Below are positions 41,301 to 57,262 of a DNA stretch of 64,000 nucleotides, one piece after another. The stretch lies in NCBI GenBank assembly GCA_964019135.1, contig OZ025253.1, positions 11,227,059-11,291,058 on the forward strand, in the 5' to 3' direction. The stretch's first letter is position 1, and every line of letters begins with the position of its first letter. This DNA is from Arenicola marina (Eukaryota > Annelida > Polychaeta > Arenicolidae). The notes beneath the pieces were generated by a model. That model saw only the letters and a program-made list of their open reading frames with translations. It searched no databases and was not told the origin of the DNA. Made by a program: the position numbers and the translations under genes.

Positions 41301-44300
41301 CGAGCATGAGGAGTGTACAGGATCCCAGCCACCGAGCATGCGGAGTGTACAGGATCCCAGCCACCGAGCATGAGGAATGTACAGGATCCCAGCCACCGAG
41401 CATGAGGAGTGTACAGGATCCCAGCCACCGAGCATGAGGAGTGTACAGGATCCCAGCCACCGAGCATGAGGAGTGTACAGGATCCCAGCCACCGAGCATG
41501 AGGAGTGTACAGGATCCCAGCCACCGAGCATGCGGAGTGTACAGGATCCCAGCCACCGAGCATGAGGAGTGTACAGGATCCCAGCCACCGAGCATGAGGA
41601 GTGTACAGGATCCCAGCCACCGAGCATGAGGAGTGTACAGGATCCCAGCCACCGAGCATGAGGAGTGTACAGGATCCCAGCCACCGAGCATGAGGAGTGT
41701 ACATGATCCCAGCCACCGAGCATGAGGAGTGTACAGGATTCCAGCCACCGAGCATGAGGAGTGTACAGGATCCCAGCCACCGAGCATGAGGAGTGTACAG
41801 GATCCCAGCCACCGCGCATGAGGAGTGTACAGGATCCCAGCCACCGAGCATGAGGAGTGTACAGGATCCCAGCCACCGCGCATGAGGAGTGTACAGGATC
41901 CCAGCCACCGCGCATGAGGAGTGTACAGGATCCCAGCCACCGAGCATGAGGAGTGTACATGATCCCAGCCACCGAGCATGAGGAGTGTACAGGATCCCAG
42001 CCACCGAGCATAAGAAGTGTACAGGATCCCAGCCACCGAGCATGAGGAGTGTACAGGATCCCAGCCACCGAGCATGCGGAGTGTACAGGATCCCAGCCAC
42101 CGAGCATGAGGAGTGTACAGGATTCCAGCCCCCGGGCATGAGGAGTGTACAGGATCCCAGCCACCGAGCATGAGGAGTGTACAGGATCCCAGCCACCGCG
42201 CATGAGGAGTGTACATGATCCCAGCCACCGAGCATGAGGAGTGTACAGGATCCCAGCCACCGAGCATGAGAAGTGTACAGGATCCCAGCCACCGAGCATG
42301 AGGAGTGTACAGGATCCCAGCCACCGAGCATGCGGAGTGTACAGGATCCCAGCCACCGAGCATGAGGAGTGTACAGGATTCCAGCCCCCGGGCATGAGGA
42401 GTGTACAGGATCCCAGCCACCGAGCATGAGGAGTGTACAGGATCCCAGCCACCGAGCATGAGAAGTGTACAGGATCCCAGCCACCGAGCATGAGGAGTGT
42501 ACAGGATCCCAGCCACCGAGCATGCGGAGTGTACAGGATCCCAGCCACCGAGCATGAGGAGTGTACAGGATTCCAGCCCCCGGGCATGAGGAGTGTACAG
42601 GATCCCAGCCACCGAGCATGAGGAGTGTACAAGATCCCAGCCACCGCGCATGAGGAGTGTACAGGATCCCAGCCACCGAGCATGAGGAGTGTACAGGATC
42701 CCAGCCACCGCGCATGAGAAGTGTACAGGATCCCAGCCACCGAGCATGCGGAGTGTACAGGATCCCAGCCACCGAGCATGAGGAGTGTACAGGATCCCAG
42801 CCACCGAGCATGAGGAGTGTACAGGATCCCAGGCACCGAGCATGAGGAGTGTACAGGATCCCAGCCACCGAGCATGAGGAGTGTACAGGATCCCAGGCAC
42901 CGAGCATGAGGAGTGTACAGGATCCCAGCCACCGAGCATGAGGAGTGTACAGGATCCCAGCCACCGAGCATGAGGAGTGTACAGGATCCCAGCCACCGAG
43001 TATGAGGAGTGTACAGGATCCCAGGCACCGAGCATGAGGAGTGTACAGGATCCCAGTCACCGAGCATGAGGAGTGTACAGGATCCCAGCCACCGAGCATG
43101 AGGAGTGTACAGGATCCCAGCCACCGAGCATGAGGAGTGTACAGGATCCCAGCTACCGAGCATGAGGAGTGTACAGGATCCCAGCCACCGAGTATGAGGA
43201 GTGTACAGGATCCCAACCACCGAGCATGAGGAGTGTACAGGATCCCAGCCACCGAGCATGTGGAGTGTACAGGATCCCAGGCACCGAGCATGAGGAGTGT
43301 ACAGGATCCCAGCCACCGAGCATGAGGAGTGTACAGGATCCCAGCCACCGAGCATGAGGAGTGTACAGGATCCCAGCCACCGAGTATGAGGAGTGTACAG
43401 GATCCCAGGCACCGAGCATGAGGAGTGTACAGGATCCCAGTCACCGAGCATGAGGAGTGTACAGGATCCCAGCCACCGCGCATGAGGAGTGTACAGGATC
43501 CCAGCCACCGAGCATGAGGAGTGTACAGGATCCCAGCCACCGAGCATGAGGAGTGTACAGGATCCCAGCACCGTGCATGAGGAGTGTACAGGATCCCAGC
43601 CACCGAGCATGCGGAGTGTACAGGATCCCAGCCACCGCGCATGAGGAGTGTACAGGATCCCAGCCACCGAGCATGAGGAGTGTACAGGATCCCAGCCACC
43701 GAGCATGAGGAGTGTACAGGATCCCAGCCACCGCGCATGAGGAGTGTACAGGATCCCAGCCACCGAGCATGAGGAGTGTACAGGATCCCAGCCACCGAGC
43801 ATGAGGAGTGTACAGGATCCCAGCCACCGTGCATGAGGAGTGTACAGGATCCCAGGCACCGAGCATGAGGAGTGTACAGGATCCCAGCCACCGAGCATGA
43901 GGAGTGTACAGGATCCCAGCCACCGCGCATGAGGAGTGTACAGGATCCCAGCCACGGCGCATGAGGAGTGTACAGGATCCCAGCCACCGAGCATGAGGAG
44001 TGTACAGGATCCCAGCCACCGAGCATGCGGAGTGTACAGGATCCCAGCCACCGAGCATGAGGAGTGTACAGGATCCCAGCCACCGAGCATGAGGAGTGTA
44101 CAGGATCCCAGCCACCGAGCATGCGGAGTGTACAGGATCCCAGCCACCGAGCATGAGGAGTGTACAGGATCCCAGCCACCGCGCATGCGGAGTGTACAGG
44201 ATCCCAGCCACCGAGCATGAGGAGTGTACAGGATCCCAGCCACCGAGCATGAGGAGTGTACAGAATCCCAGCCACCGAGCATGAGGAGTGTACAGGATCC

Positions 44301-47300
44301 CAGCCACCGGCATGAGGAGTGTACAGGATCCCAGCCACCGAGCATGAGGAGTGTACAGGATCCCAGCCACCGAGCATGCGGAGTGCACATGATCCCAGCC
44401 ACCGACCATGAGGAGTTTACAGGATTCCAGCCACCGGGCATGAGGAGTGTACAGGATCCCAGGCACCGAGCATGAGGAGTGTACAGGATCCCAGCCACCG
44501 CGCTGGAGGAGTGTACAGGATCCCAGCCACCGAGCATGAGGAGTGTACAGGATCCCAGCCACCGCGCTGGAGGAGTGTACAGGATCCCAGCCACCGCGCT
44601 TGCGGAGTGTACAGGATCCCAGCATCGCGCATGAGGAGTGTACATGATCCCAGCCACCGCGCATGAGGAGTGTACAGGATCCCAGCCACCGCGCATGAGG
44701 AGTGTACAGGATCCCAGCCACCGCGCATGAGGAGTGTACAGGATCCCAGCCACCGCGCATGAGGAGTGTACAGGATCCCAGCCACCGAGCATGCGGAGTG
44801 TACAGGATCCCAGCCACCGAGCATGCGGAGTGTACAGGATCCCAGCCACCGCGCTGGAGGAGTGTACAGGATCCCAGCCACCGCGCATGAGGAGTGTATA
44901 GTATCCCAGCCACCGCGCATGAGGAGTGTACAGGATCCCAGCCACCGAGCATGAGGAGTGTACAGGATCCCAGGCACCGAGCATGAGGAGTGTACAGGAT
45001 CCCAGGCACCGAGCATGAAGAGTGTACAGGATCCCAGCCACCGCGCATGAGGAGTGTACAGGATCCCAGCCACCGAGCATGAGGAGTGTACAGGATCCCA
45101 GCCACCGCGCATGAGGAGTGTACAGGATCCCAGCAACCGCGCATGCGGAGTGTACAGGATCCCAGCCACCGCGCACGAGGAGTGTACAGGATCCCAGCCA
45201 CCGAGCATGAGGAGTGTACAGGATCCCAGCCACCGTGCATGCGGAGTGTACAGGATCCCAGGCACCGAGCATGAGGAGTGTACAGGATCCCAGCCACCGA
45301 GCATGAGGAGTGTACAGGATCCCAGCCACCGCGCATGAGGAGTGTACAGGATCCCAGCCACCGAGCATGAGGAGTGTACAGGATCCCAGCCACCGAGCAT
45401 GCGGAGTGTACAGGATCCCAGCCACCGCGCATGAGGAGTGTACAGGATCCCAGCCACCGCGCATGAGGAGTGTACAGGATCCCAGCCACCGCGCTGGAGG
45501 AGTGTACAGGATCCCAGCCACCGCGCATGAGGAGTGTACAGGATCCCAGCCACCGCGCATGCGGAGTGTACAGGATCCCAGCCACCGAGCATGAGGAGTG
45601 TACAGGATCCCAGCCACCGCGCATCAGGAGTGTACAGGATCCCAGCCACCGTGCATGAGGAGTGTACAGGATCCCAGCCACCGCGCATGAGGAGTGTACA
45701 GGATCCCAGCCACCGAGCATGAGGAGTGTACAGGATCCCAGCCACCGAGCATGAGGAGTGTACAGGATCCCAGCCACCGGTCATGAGGAGTGTACAGGAT
45801 CCCAGCCACCGCGCATGAGGAGTGTACAGGATCCCAGCCACCGCGCATGAGGAGTGTACAGGATCCCAGCCACCGCGCATGAGGAGTGTACAGGATCCCA
45901 GCCACCGCGCATGAGGAGTGTACAGGATCCCAGCCACCGCGCTGGAGGAGTGTACAGGATCCCAGCCACCGCGCTTGCGGAGTGTACAGGATCCCAGCAT
46001 CGCGCATGAGGAGTGTACATGATCCCAGCCACCGCGCATGAGGAATGTACAGGATCCCAGCCACCGCGCATGAGGAGTGTACAGGATCCCAGACACCGCG
46101 CATAAGGAGTGTACAGGATCCCAGCCACCGCGCATGAGGAGTGTACAGGATCCCAGCCACCGAGCATGCGGAGTGTACAGGATCCCAGCCACCGAGCATG
46201 CGGAGTGTACAGGATCCCAGCCACCGCGCTGGAGGAGTGTACAGGATCCCAGCCACCGCGCATGAGGAGTGTATAGGATCCCAGCCACCGCGCATGAGGA
46301 GTGTACAGGATCCCAGCCACCGAGCATGAGGAGTGTACAGGATCCCAGGCACCGAGCATGAGGAGTGTACAGGATCCCAGGCACCGAGCATGCGGAGTGT
46401 ACAGGATCCCAGCTACCGCGCATGAGGAGTGTACAGGATCCCAGCCACCGAGCATGAGGAGTGTACAGGATCCCAGCCACCGAGCATGAGGAGTGTACAG
46501 GATCCCAGCCACCGAGCATGAAGAGTGTACAGGATCCCAGCTACCGCGCATGAGGAGTGTACAGGATCCCAGGCACCGAGCATGAGGAGTGTACAGGATC
46601 CCAGCCACCGAGCATGAGGAGTGTACAGGATCCCAGCCACCGAGCATGAGGAGTGTACAGGATCCCAGCCACCGAGCATGAGGAGTGTACAGGATCCCAG
46701 CCACCGAGCATGCGGAGTGTACAGGATCCCAGCCACCGAGCATGAGGAGTGTACAGGATCCCAGCCACCGAGCATGCGGAGTGTACAGGATCCCAGCCAC
46801 CGAGCATGAGGAGTGTACAGGATCCCAGCCACCGAGCATGAGGAGTGTACAGGATCCCAGCCACCGAGCATGAAGAGTGTACAGGATCCCAGCTACCGCG
46901 CATGAGGAGTGTACATGATCCCAGCCACCGCGCATGAGGAGTGTACAGGATCCCAGCCAGCGACATGAGGAGTGTACAGGATCCCAGCCACCGAGCATGC
47001 GGAGTGTACAGGATCCCAGCCACCGCGCATGAGGAGTGTACAGGATCCCAGCCACCGCGCATGAGGAGTGTACAGGATCCCAGCCACGGAGCATGAGGAG
47101 TGTACAGGATCCCAGCCACCGCGCATGCGGAGTGTACAGGATCCCAGCCACCGCGCATGAGGAGTGTACAGGATCCCAGCCACCGCGCATGAGGAGTGTA
47201 CAGGATCCCAGCACCGCGCATGAGGAGTGTACAGGATCCCAGCCACCGCGCATGAAGAGTGTACAGGATCCCAGCCACCGCGCATGAGGAGTGTACAGGA

Positions 47301-50300
47301 TCCCAGCCACCGAGCATGCGGAGTGTACAGGATCCCAGCCACCGCGCATGAGGAGTGTACAGGATCCCAGCCACCGCGCATGAGGAGTGTACAGGATCCC
47401 AGCCACCGCGCATGAGAAGTGTACAGGATCCCAGCCACCGCGCATGAGGAGTGTACAGGATCCCAGCCACCGAGCATGCGGAGTGTACAGGATCCCAGCC
47501 ACCGAGCATGCGGAGTGTACAGGATCCCAGCCACCGAGCATGAGGAGTGTACAGGATCCCAGCCACCGAGCATGAGGAGTGTACAGGATCCCAGCCACCG
47601 AGCATGAGGAGTGTACAGGATCCCAGCCACCGAGCATGAGGAGTGTACAGGATCCCAGCCACCGAGCATGAGGAGTGTACAGGATCCCAGCCACCGAGCA
47701 TGCGGAGTGTACAGGATCCCAGCCACCGAGCATGAGGAGTGTACAGGATCCCAGCCACCAAGCATGAGGAGTGTACAGGATCCCAGCCACCGCGCTGGAG
47801 GAGTGTACAGGATCCCAGCCACCGAGCATGAGGATTGTACAGGATCCCAGCCACCGAGCATGCGGAGTGTACAGGATCCCAGCCACCGAGCATGAGGAGT
47901 GTACAGGATCCCAGCCACCGAGCATGAGGAGTGTACAGGATCTCAGCCACCGAGCATGAGGAGTGTACAGGATCCCAGCCACCGAGCATGAGGAGTGTAC
48001 AGGATCCCAGCCACCGAGCATGAGGAGTGTACAGGATCCCAGCCACCGTGCATGAGGAGTGTACAGGATCCCAGCCACCGTGCACGAGGAGTGTACAGTA
48101 TCCCAGCCACCGCGCATGAGGAGTGTACAGGATCCCAGCCACCGCGCTGGAGGTGTGTACAGGATCCCAGCCACCGAGCATGAGGAGTGTACAGGATCCC
48201 AGCCACCGCGCATGAGGAGTGTACAGGATCCCAGCCACCGAGCATGAGGAGTGTACAGGATCCCAGCCACCGCGCTGGAGGAGTGTACAGGATCCCAGCC
48301 ACCGCGCATGCGGAGTGTACAGGATTCCAGCCACCGAGCATGAGGAGTGTACAGGATCCCAGCCACCGAGCATGCGGAGTGTACAGGATCCCAGTCACCG
48401 AGCATGAGGAGTGTATAGGATCCCAGCCACCGAGCATGCGGAGTGTACAGGATCCCAGCCACCGCGCATGAGGAGTGTACAGGATCCCAGCCACCGAGCA
48501 TGAGGAGTGTACAGGATCCCAGCCACCGAGCATGCGGAGTGTACAGGATCCCAGCCACCGCGCATGAGGAGTGTACAGGATCCCAGCCACCGAGCATGCG
48601 GAGTGTACAGGATCCCAGCCACCGAGCATGCGGAGTGTACAGGATCCCAGCCACCGAGCATGCGGAGTGTACAGGATCCCAGCCACCGAGCATGAGAAGT
48701 GTACAGGATCCCAGCCACCGAGCATGCGGAGTGTACAGGATCCCAGCCACCGAGCATGAGGAGTGTACAGGATCCCAGCCACCGAGCATGAGGAGTGTAC
48801 AGGATCCCAGCCACCGAGCATGAGGAGTGTACAGGATCCCAGCCACCGAGCATGAGGAGTGTACAGGATCCCAGCCACCGAGCATGCGGAGTGTACAGGA
48901 TCCCAGCCACCGCGCTGGAGGAGTGTACAGGATCCCAGCCACCGCGCATGAGGAGTGTACAGGATCCCAGCCACCGTGCATGCGGAGTGTACAGGATCCC
49001 AGCCACCGAGCATGCGGAGTGTACAGGATCCCAGCCACCGAGCATGAGGAGTGTACAGGATCCCAGCCACCGAGCATGAGGAGTGTACAGGATCCCAGCC
49101 ACCGAGCATGAGGAGTGTACAGGATCCCAGCCACCGAGCATGCGGAGTGTACAGGATCCCAGCCACCGAGCATGAGGAGTGTACAGGATCCCAGCCACCG
49201 AGCATGAGGAGTGTACAGGATCCCAGCCACCGAGCATGCGGAGTGTACAGGATCCCAGCCACCGAGCATGAGGAGTGTACAGGATCCCAGCCACCGAGCA
49301 TGAGGAGTGTACAGGATCCCAGCCACCGAGCATGAGGAGTGTACAGGATCCCAGCCACCGAGCATGAGGAGTGTACAGGATCCCAGCCACCGAGCATGAG
49401 GAGTGTACAGGATCCCAGCCACCGAGCATGCGGAGTGTACAGGATCCCAGCCACCGAGCATGAGGAGTGTACAGGATCCCAGCCACCGAGCATGAGGAGT
49501 GTACAGGATCCCAGCCACCGAGCATGAGGAGTGTACAGGATCCCAGCCACAGAGCATGAGGAGTGTACAGGATCCCAGTCACCGAGCATGAGGAGTGTAC
49601 AGGATCCCAGCCACCGAGCATGAGGAGTGTACAGGATCCCAGCCACCGCGCATGAGGAGTGTACAGGATCCCAGCCACCGAGCATGCGGAGTGTACAGGA
49701 TCCCAGCCACCGAGCATGAGGAGTGTACAGGATCCCAGCCACCGAGCATGCGGAGTGTATAGGATCCCAGCCACCGAGCATGAGGAGTGTACAGGATCCC
49801 AGCCACCGAGCATGAGGAGTGTACAGGATCCCAGCCACCGAGCATGCGGAGTGTACAGGATCCCAGCCACCGAGCATGCGGAGTGTACAGGATCCCAGCC
49901 ACCGAGCATGAGGAGTGTACAGGATCCCAGCCACCGAGCATGCGGAGTGTACAGGATCCCAGCCACCGAGCATGCGGAGTGTACAGGATCCCAGCCACCG
50001 CGCATGAGGAGTGTACAGGATCCCAGCCACCGAGCATGAGGAGTGTACAGGATCCCAGGCACCGCGCATGAGGAGTGTACAGGATCCCAGCCACCGAGCA
50101 TGAGGAGTGTACAGGATCCAAGCCACCGCGCATGAGGAGTGTACAGGATCCCAGCCACCGAGCGTGCGGAGTGTACAGGATCCCAGCCACCGCGCGTGAG
50201 GAGTGTATAGGATCCCAGCCACCGAGCATGCGGAGTGTACAGGATCCCAGCCACCGCGCATGAGGAGTGTACAGGATCCCAGCACCGAGCGTGCGGAGTG

Positions 50301-53300
50301 TACAGGATCCCAGCCACCGCGCGTGAGGAGTGTATAGGATCCCAGCCACCGAGCATGCGGAGTGTATAGGATCCCAGCCACCGAGCATGCGGAGTGTACA
50401 GGATCCCAGCACCGTGCATGAGGAGTGTACAGGATCCCAGCCACCGAGCATGAGGAGTGTACAGGATCCCAACCACCGAGCGTGCGGAGTGTACAGGATC
50501 CCAGCCACCGAGCATGAGGAGTGTACAGGATCCCAGCCACCGAGCATGAGGAGTGTACAGGATCCCAGCCACCGAGCATGAGGAGTGTACAGGATCCCAG
50601 CCACCGAGCATGAGGAGTGTACAGGATCCCAGCCACCGAGCGTGCGGAGTGTACAGGATCCCAGCCACCGAGCATGAGGAGTGTACAGGATCCCAGCCAC
50701 CGAGCATGAGGAGTGTACAGGATCCCAGCCACCGAGCGTGCGGAGTGTACAGGATCCCAGCCACTGAGCATGAGGAGTGTACAGGATCCCAGCCACCGCG
50801 CATGAGGAGTGTACAGGATCCCAGCCACCGAGCATGAGGAGTGTACAGGATCCCAGCCACCGAGCATGAGGAGTGTACAGGATCCCATCCACCGAGCATG
50901 AGGAGTGTACAGGATCCCAGCCACCGCGCATGAGGAGTGTACAGGATCCCAGCCACCGAGCATGAGGAGTGTACAGGATCCCAGCCACCGAGCATGAGGA
51001 GTGTACAGGATCCCAGCCACCGAGCATGAGGAGTGTACAGGATCCCAGCCACCGAGCATGAGGAGTGTACAGGATCCCATCCACCGAGCATGAGGAGTGT
51101 ACAGGATCCCAGCCACCGAGCATGAGGAGTGTACAGGATCCCAGCCACCGAGCATGCGGAGTGTATAGGATCCCAGTCACCGAGCATGAGGAGTGTACAG
51201 GATCCCAGTCACCGAGCATGAGGAGTGTACAGGATCCCAGCCACCGAGCATGAGGAGTGTACAGGATCCCAGCCACCGAGCGTGCGGAGTGTACAGGATC
51301 CCAGCACCGTGCATGAGGAGTGTACAGGATCCCAGCCACCGAGCATGAGGAGTGTACAGGATCCCAGCCACCGCGCATGAGGAGTGTACAGGATCCCAGC
51401 CACCGAGCATGCGGAGTGTACAGGATCCCAGCCACCGAGCATGAGGAGTGTACAGGATCCCAGCCACCGAGCATGCGGAGTGTACAGGATCCCAGCCACC
51501 GAGCATGAGGAGTGTACAGGATCCCAGCCACCGAGCGTGCGGAGTGTACAGGATCCCAGCCACCGAGCATGAGGAGTGTACAGGATCCCAGCCACCGAGC
51601 ATGAGGAGTGTACAGGATCCCAGCCACCGAGCATGCGGAGTGTACAGGATCCCAGCCACCGAGCATGCGGAGTGTACAGGATCCCAGCCACCGCGCATGA
51701 GGAGTGTACAGGATCCCAGCCACCGAGCATGAGGAGTGTACAGGATCCCAGCCACCGCGCATGAGGAGTGTACAGGATCCCAGCCACAGAGCATGAGGAG
51801 TGTATAGGATCCCAGTCACCGAGCATGCGGAGTGTACAGGATCCCAGCCACCGAGCATGAGGAGTGTACAGGATCCCAGCCACCGCGCATGAGGAGTGTA
51901 CAGGATCCCAGCCACCGCGCTGGAGGAGTGTACAGGATCCCAGCCACCGAGCATGAGGAGTGTACAGGATCCCAGCCACTGAGCATGAGGAGTGTACAGG
52001 ATCCCAGCCACCGAGCATGAGGAGTGTACAGGATCCCAGCCACCGCGCATGAGGAGTGTACAGGATCCCAGCCACCGCGCATGAGGAGTGTACAGGATCC
52101 CAGCCACCGAGCATGAGGAGTGTACAGGATCCCAGCCATCGAGCATGAGGAGTGTACAGGATCCCAGCCATCGAGCATGAGGAGTGTACAGGATCCCAGC
52201 CACCGAGCATGAGGAGTGTACAGGATCCCAGCCATCGAGCATGAGGAGTGTACAGGATCCCAGCCATCGAGCATGAGGAGTGTACAGGATCCCAGCCACC
52301 GAGCATGAGGAGTGTACAGGATCCCAGCCACCGAGCATGAGGAGTGTACAGGATCCCAGCCATCGAGCATGAGGAGTGTACAGGATCCCAGCCACCGAGC
52401 ATGAGGAGTGTACAGGATCCCAGCCATCGAGCATGCGGAGTGTACAGGATCCCAGCCACCGCGCTAGAGGAGTGTACAGGATCCCAGCCACCGAGCATGA
52501 GGAGTGTACAGGATCCCAACCACCGAGCATGCGGAGTGTATAGGATCCCAGCCACCGAGCATGAGGAGTGTACAGGATCCCAGCCACCGAGCATGAGGAG
52601 TGTACAGGATCCCAGCCACCGAGCATGAGGAGTGTACAGGATCCCAGCCACCACGCATGAGGAGTGTACAGGATCCCAGGCACCGCGCATGAGGAGTGTA
52701 CAGGATCCCAGCCACCGAGCATGAGGAGTGTACAGGATCCAAGCCACCGCGCATGAGGAGTGTACAGGATCCCAGCCACCGAGCGTGCGGAGTGTACAGG
52801 ATCCCAGCCACCGCGCGTGAGGAGTGTATAGGATCCCAGCCACCGAGCATGAGGAGTGTACAGGATCCCAGCCACCGAGCATGAGGAGTGTACAGGATCC
52901 CAGCCACCGAGCATGAGGAGTGCACATGATCCCAGCCACCGAGCATGAGGAGTGTACAGGATCCCAGCCACCGAGCATGCGGAGTGTACAGGATCCCAGC
53001 CACCGAGCATGAGGAGTGTACAGGATCCCAGGCACCGAGCATGAGGAGTGTATAGGATCCCAGCCACCGAGCATGCGGAGTGTGCAGGATCCCAGCCACC
53101 GCGCTGGAGGAGTGTACAGGATCCCAGCCACAGAGCATGAGGAGTGTACAGGATCCCAGCCACCGCGCATGAGGAGTGTACAGGATCCCAGCCACCGAGC
53201 ATGCGGAGTGTATAGGATCCCAGTCACCGAGCATGAGGAGTGTACAGGATCCCAGCCACCGAGCATGAGGAGTGTACAGGATCCCAGCCACCGAGCATGC

Positions 53301-54836
53301 GGAGTGTATAGGATCCCAGCCACCGAGCATGAGGAGTGTACAGGATCCCAGCCACCGAGCATGCGGAGTGTACAGGATCCCAGCCACCGAGCATGCGGAG
53401 TGTACAGGATCCCAGCCACCGAGCATGCGGAGTGTATAGGATCCCAGCCACCGAGCATGAGGAGTGTACAGGATCCCAGCCACCGAGCATGAGGAGTGTA
53501 CAGGATCCCAGCCACCGAGCATGCGGAGTGTACAGGATCCCAGCCACCGAGCATGAGGAGTGTATAGGATCCCAACCACCGAGCATGAGGAGTGTACAGG
53601 ATCCCAGCCACCGAGCATGAGGAGTGTACAGGATCCCAGCCACCGAGCATGCGGAGTGTACAGGATCCCAGTCACCGAGCATGCGGAGTGTATAGGATCC
53701 CAGCCACCGCGCATGAGGAGTGTACAGGATCCCAGCCACCGAGCATGCGGAGTGTACAGGATCCCAGCCACCGCGCATGCGGAGTGTACAGGATCCCAGC
53801 CACCGAGCATGAGGAGTGTACAGGATCCCAGCCACCGAGCATGAGGAGTGTACAGGATCCCAGCCACCGAGCATGAGGAGTGTACAGGATCCCAGCCACC
53901 GAGCATGAGGAGTGTACAGGATCCCAGCCACCGCGCATGAGGAGTGTACAGGATCCCAGCCACCGAGCATGCGGAGTGTACAGGATCCCAGCCACCGCGC
54001 ATGCGGAGTGTATAGGATCCCAGCCACCGAGCATGCGGAGTGTACAGGATCCCAGCCACCGAGCATGCGGAGTGTACAGGATCCCAGCCACCGAGCATGC
54101 GGAGTGTACAGGATCCCAGCCACCGAGCATGCGGAGTGTATAGGATCCCAGCCACCGAGCATGAGGAGTGTACAGGATCCCAGCCACCGCGCATGAGGAG
54201 TGTACAGGATCCCAGCCACCGAGCATGCGGAGTGTACAGGATCCCAGCCACCGCGCATGCGGAGTGTACAGGATCCCAGCCACCGAGCATGCGGAGTGTA
54301 CAGGATCCCAGCCACCGAGCATGAGGAGTGTACAGGATCCCAGCCACCGAGCATGAGGAGTGTACAGGATCCCAGCCACCGAGCATGAGGAGTGTACAGG
54401 ATCCCAGCACCGCGCATGAGGAGTGTACAGGATCCCAGCCACCGAGCATGAGGAGTGTATAGGATCCCAGTCACCGCGCATGCGGAGTGTACAGGATCCC
54501 AGCCACCGAGCATGCGGAGTGTACAGGATCCCAGCCACCGCGCATGAGGAGTGTATAGGATCCCAGTCACCGAGCATGCGGAGTGTATAGGATCCCAGCC
54601 ACCGCGCTGGAGGAGTGTACAGGATCCCAGCACCGCGCATGCGGAGTGTACAGGATCCCAGCCACCGAGCATGCGGAGTGTACAGGATCCCAGCCACCGA
54701 GCATGAGGAGTGTATAGGATCCCAGTCACCGAGCATGCGGAGTGTATAGGATCCCAGCCACCGCGCTGGAGGAGTGTACAGGATCCCAGCACCGCGCATG
54801 AGGAGTGTACAGGATCCCAGCCACCGAGCATGAGGA

Positions 54837-57262
54837 GTGTATAGGATCCCAGTCACCGCGCATGCGGAGTGTACAGGATCCCAGCCACCGAGCATGAGGA
54901 GTGTACAGGATCCCAGCCACCGAGCATGCGGAGTGTACAGGATCCCAGCCACCGAGCATGAGGAGTGTATAGGATCCCAGCCACCGAGCATGAGGAGTGT
55001 ACAGGATCCCAGCCACCGCGCATGAGGAGTGTACAGGATCCCAACCACCGAGCATGCGGAGTGTACAGGATCCCAGCCACCGAGCATGAGGAGTGTACAG
55101 GATCCCAGCCACCGAGCATGCGGAGTGTACAGGATCCCAGCCACCGAGCATGAGGAGTGTACAGGATCCCAGCCACCGAGCATGAGGAGTGTACAGGATC
55201 CCAGCCACCGAGCATGAGGAGTGTACAGGATCCCAGCCACCGCGCTGGAGGAGTGTACAGGATCCCAGCCACCGAGCATGAGGAGTGTACAGGATCCCAG
55301 CCACCGAGCATGAGGAGCGTACAGGATCCCAGCCACCGCGCATGAGGAGTGTATAGGATCCCAGCCACCGAGCATGAGGAGTGTACAGGATCCCAGCCAC
55401 CGAGCATGAGGAGTGTACAGGATCCCAGCCACCGAGCATGAGGAGTGTACAGGATCCCAGCCACCGAGCATGCGGAGTGTACAGGATCCCAGCCACCGAG
55501 CATGCGGAGTGTATAGGATCCCAGCCACCGAGCATGAGGAGTGTATAGGATCCCAGCCACCGAGCATGAGGAGTGTACAGGATCCCAGCCACCGCGCATG
55601 AGGAGTGTACAGGATCCCAGCCACCGAGCATGCGGAGTGTATAGGATCCCAGCCACCGAGCATGAGGAGTGTATAGGATCCCAGCCACCGAGCATGAGGA
55701 GTGTACAGGATCCCAGCCACCGAGCATGAGGAGTGTATAGGATCCCAGCCACCGAGCATGAGGAGCGTACAGGATCCCAGCCACCGAGCATGAGGAGTGT
55801 ACAGGATCCCAGCCACCGAGCATGAGGAGTGTATAGGATCCCAGCCACCGCGCATGAGGAGTGTACAGGATCCCAGCCACCGAGCATGAGGAGTGTATAG
55901 GATCCCAGCCACCGAGCATGAGGAGTGTACAGGATCCCAGCCACCGCGCATGAGGAGTGTACAGGATCCCAGCCACCGAGCATGCGGAGTGTACAGGATC
56001 CCAGCCACCGAGCATGAGGAGTGTACAGGATCCCAGGCACCGAGCATGAGGAGTGTATAGGATCCCAGCCACCGAGCATGAGGAGTGTACAGGATCCCAG
56101 CACCGCGCATGCGGAGTGTATAGGATCCCAGCCACCGAGCATGAGGAGTGTACAGGATCCCAGCCACCGAGCATGAGGAGTGTACAGGATCCCAGCACCG
56201 CGCATGCGGAGTGTATAGGATCCCAGCCACCGAGCATGAGGAGTGTACAGGATCCCAGCCACCGCGCATGAGGAGTGTACAGGATCCCAGCCACCGAGCA
56301 TGAGGAGTGTACAGGATCCCAGCACCGCGCATGCGGAGTGTATAGGATCCCAGCCACCGAGCATGAGGAGTGTACAGGATCCCAGCCACCGCGCATGAGG
56401 AGTGTACAGGATCCCAGCCACCGAGCATGAGGAGTGTATAGGATCCCAGCCACCGAGCATGAGGAGTGTACAGGATCCCAGCCACCGAGCATGAGGAGTG
56501 TACAGGATCCCAGCCACCGAGCATGAGGAGTGTACAGGATCCCAACCACCGAGCATGAGGAGTGTACAGGATCCCAGCCACCGAGTATGAGGAGTGTATA
56601 GGATCCCAACCACCGAGCATGAGGAGTGTACAGGATCCCAGCCACCGAGTATGAGGAGTGTACAGGATCCCAGCCACCGAGCATGCGGAGTGTACAGGAT
56701 CCCAGCCACCGCACTGGAGGAGTGTACAGCATCCCAGCCACCGAGCATGAGGAGTGTACAGGATCCCAGCCACCGAGCATGAGGAGTGTACAGGATCCCA
56801 GCCACCGAGCATGAGGAGTGTACAGGATCCCAACCACCGCGCATGCGGAGTGTATAGGATCCCAGCCACCGAGCATGCGGAGTGTACAGGATCCCAGCCA
56901 CCGAGCATGAGGAGTGTACAGGATCCCAGCTACCGAGCATGAGGAGTGTACAGGATCCCAGCCACCGAGCATGCGGAGTGTACAGGATCCCAGCCACCGA
57001 GCATGCGGAGTGTACAGGATCCCAGCCACCGAGCATGAGGAGTGTACAGGATCCCAACCACCGCGCATGCGGAGTGTATAGGATCCCAGCCACCGAGCAT
57101 GCGGAGTGTACAGGATCCCAGCCACCGAGCATGAGGAGTGTACAGGATCCCAGCCACCGAGCATGCGGAGTGTACAGGATCCCAGCCACCGAGCATGAGG
57201 AGTGTATAGGATCCCAGCCACCGAGCATGAGGAGTGTACAGGATCCCAGCCACCGAGCATGA
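54837..57262 (+). repeat. Higher-order block in the terminal array, copy 1
   Basis: The order of unit variants at 54837-55729 recurs at 60811-61703 (offset 5,974), and that at 56594-57262 recurs from 62315 (offset 5,721). The offset change means units were lost or gained between the two matched parts. Marker units include GGAGCGTACAG, GAGTATGAGG and AGCATCCC. Confidence 0.65.
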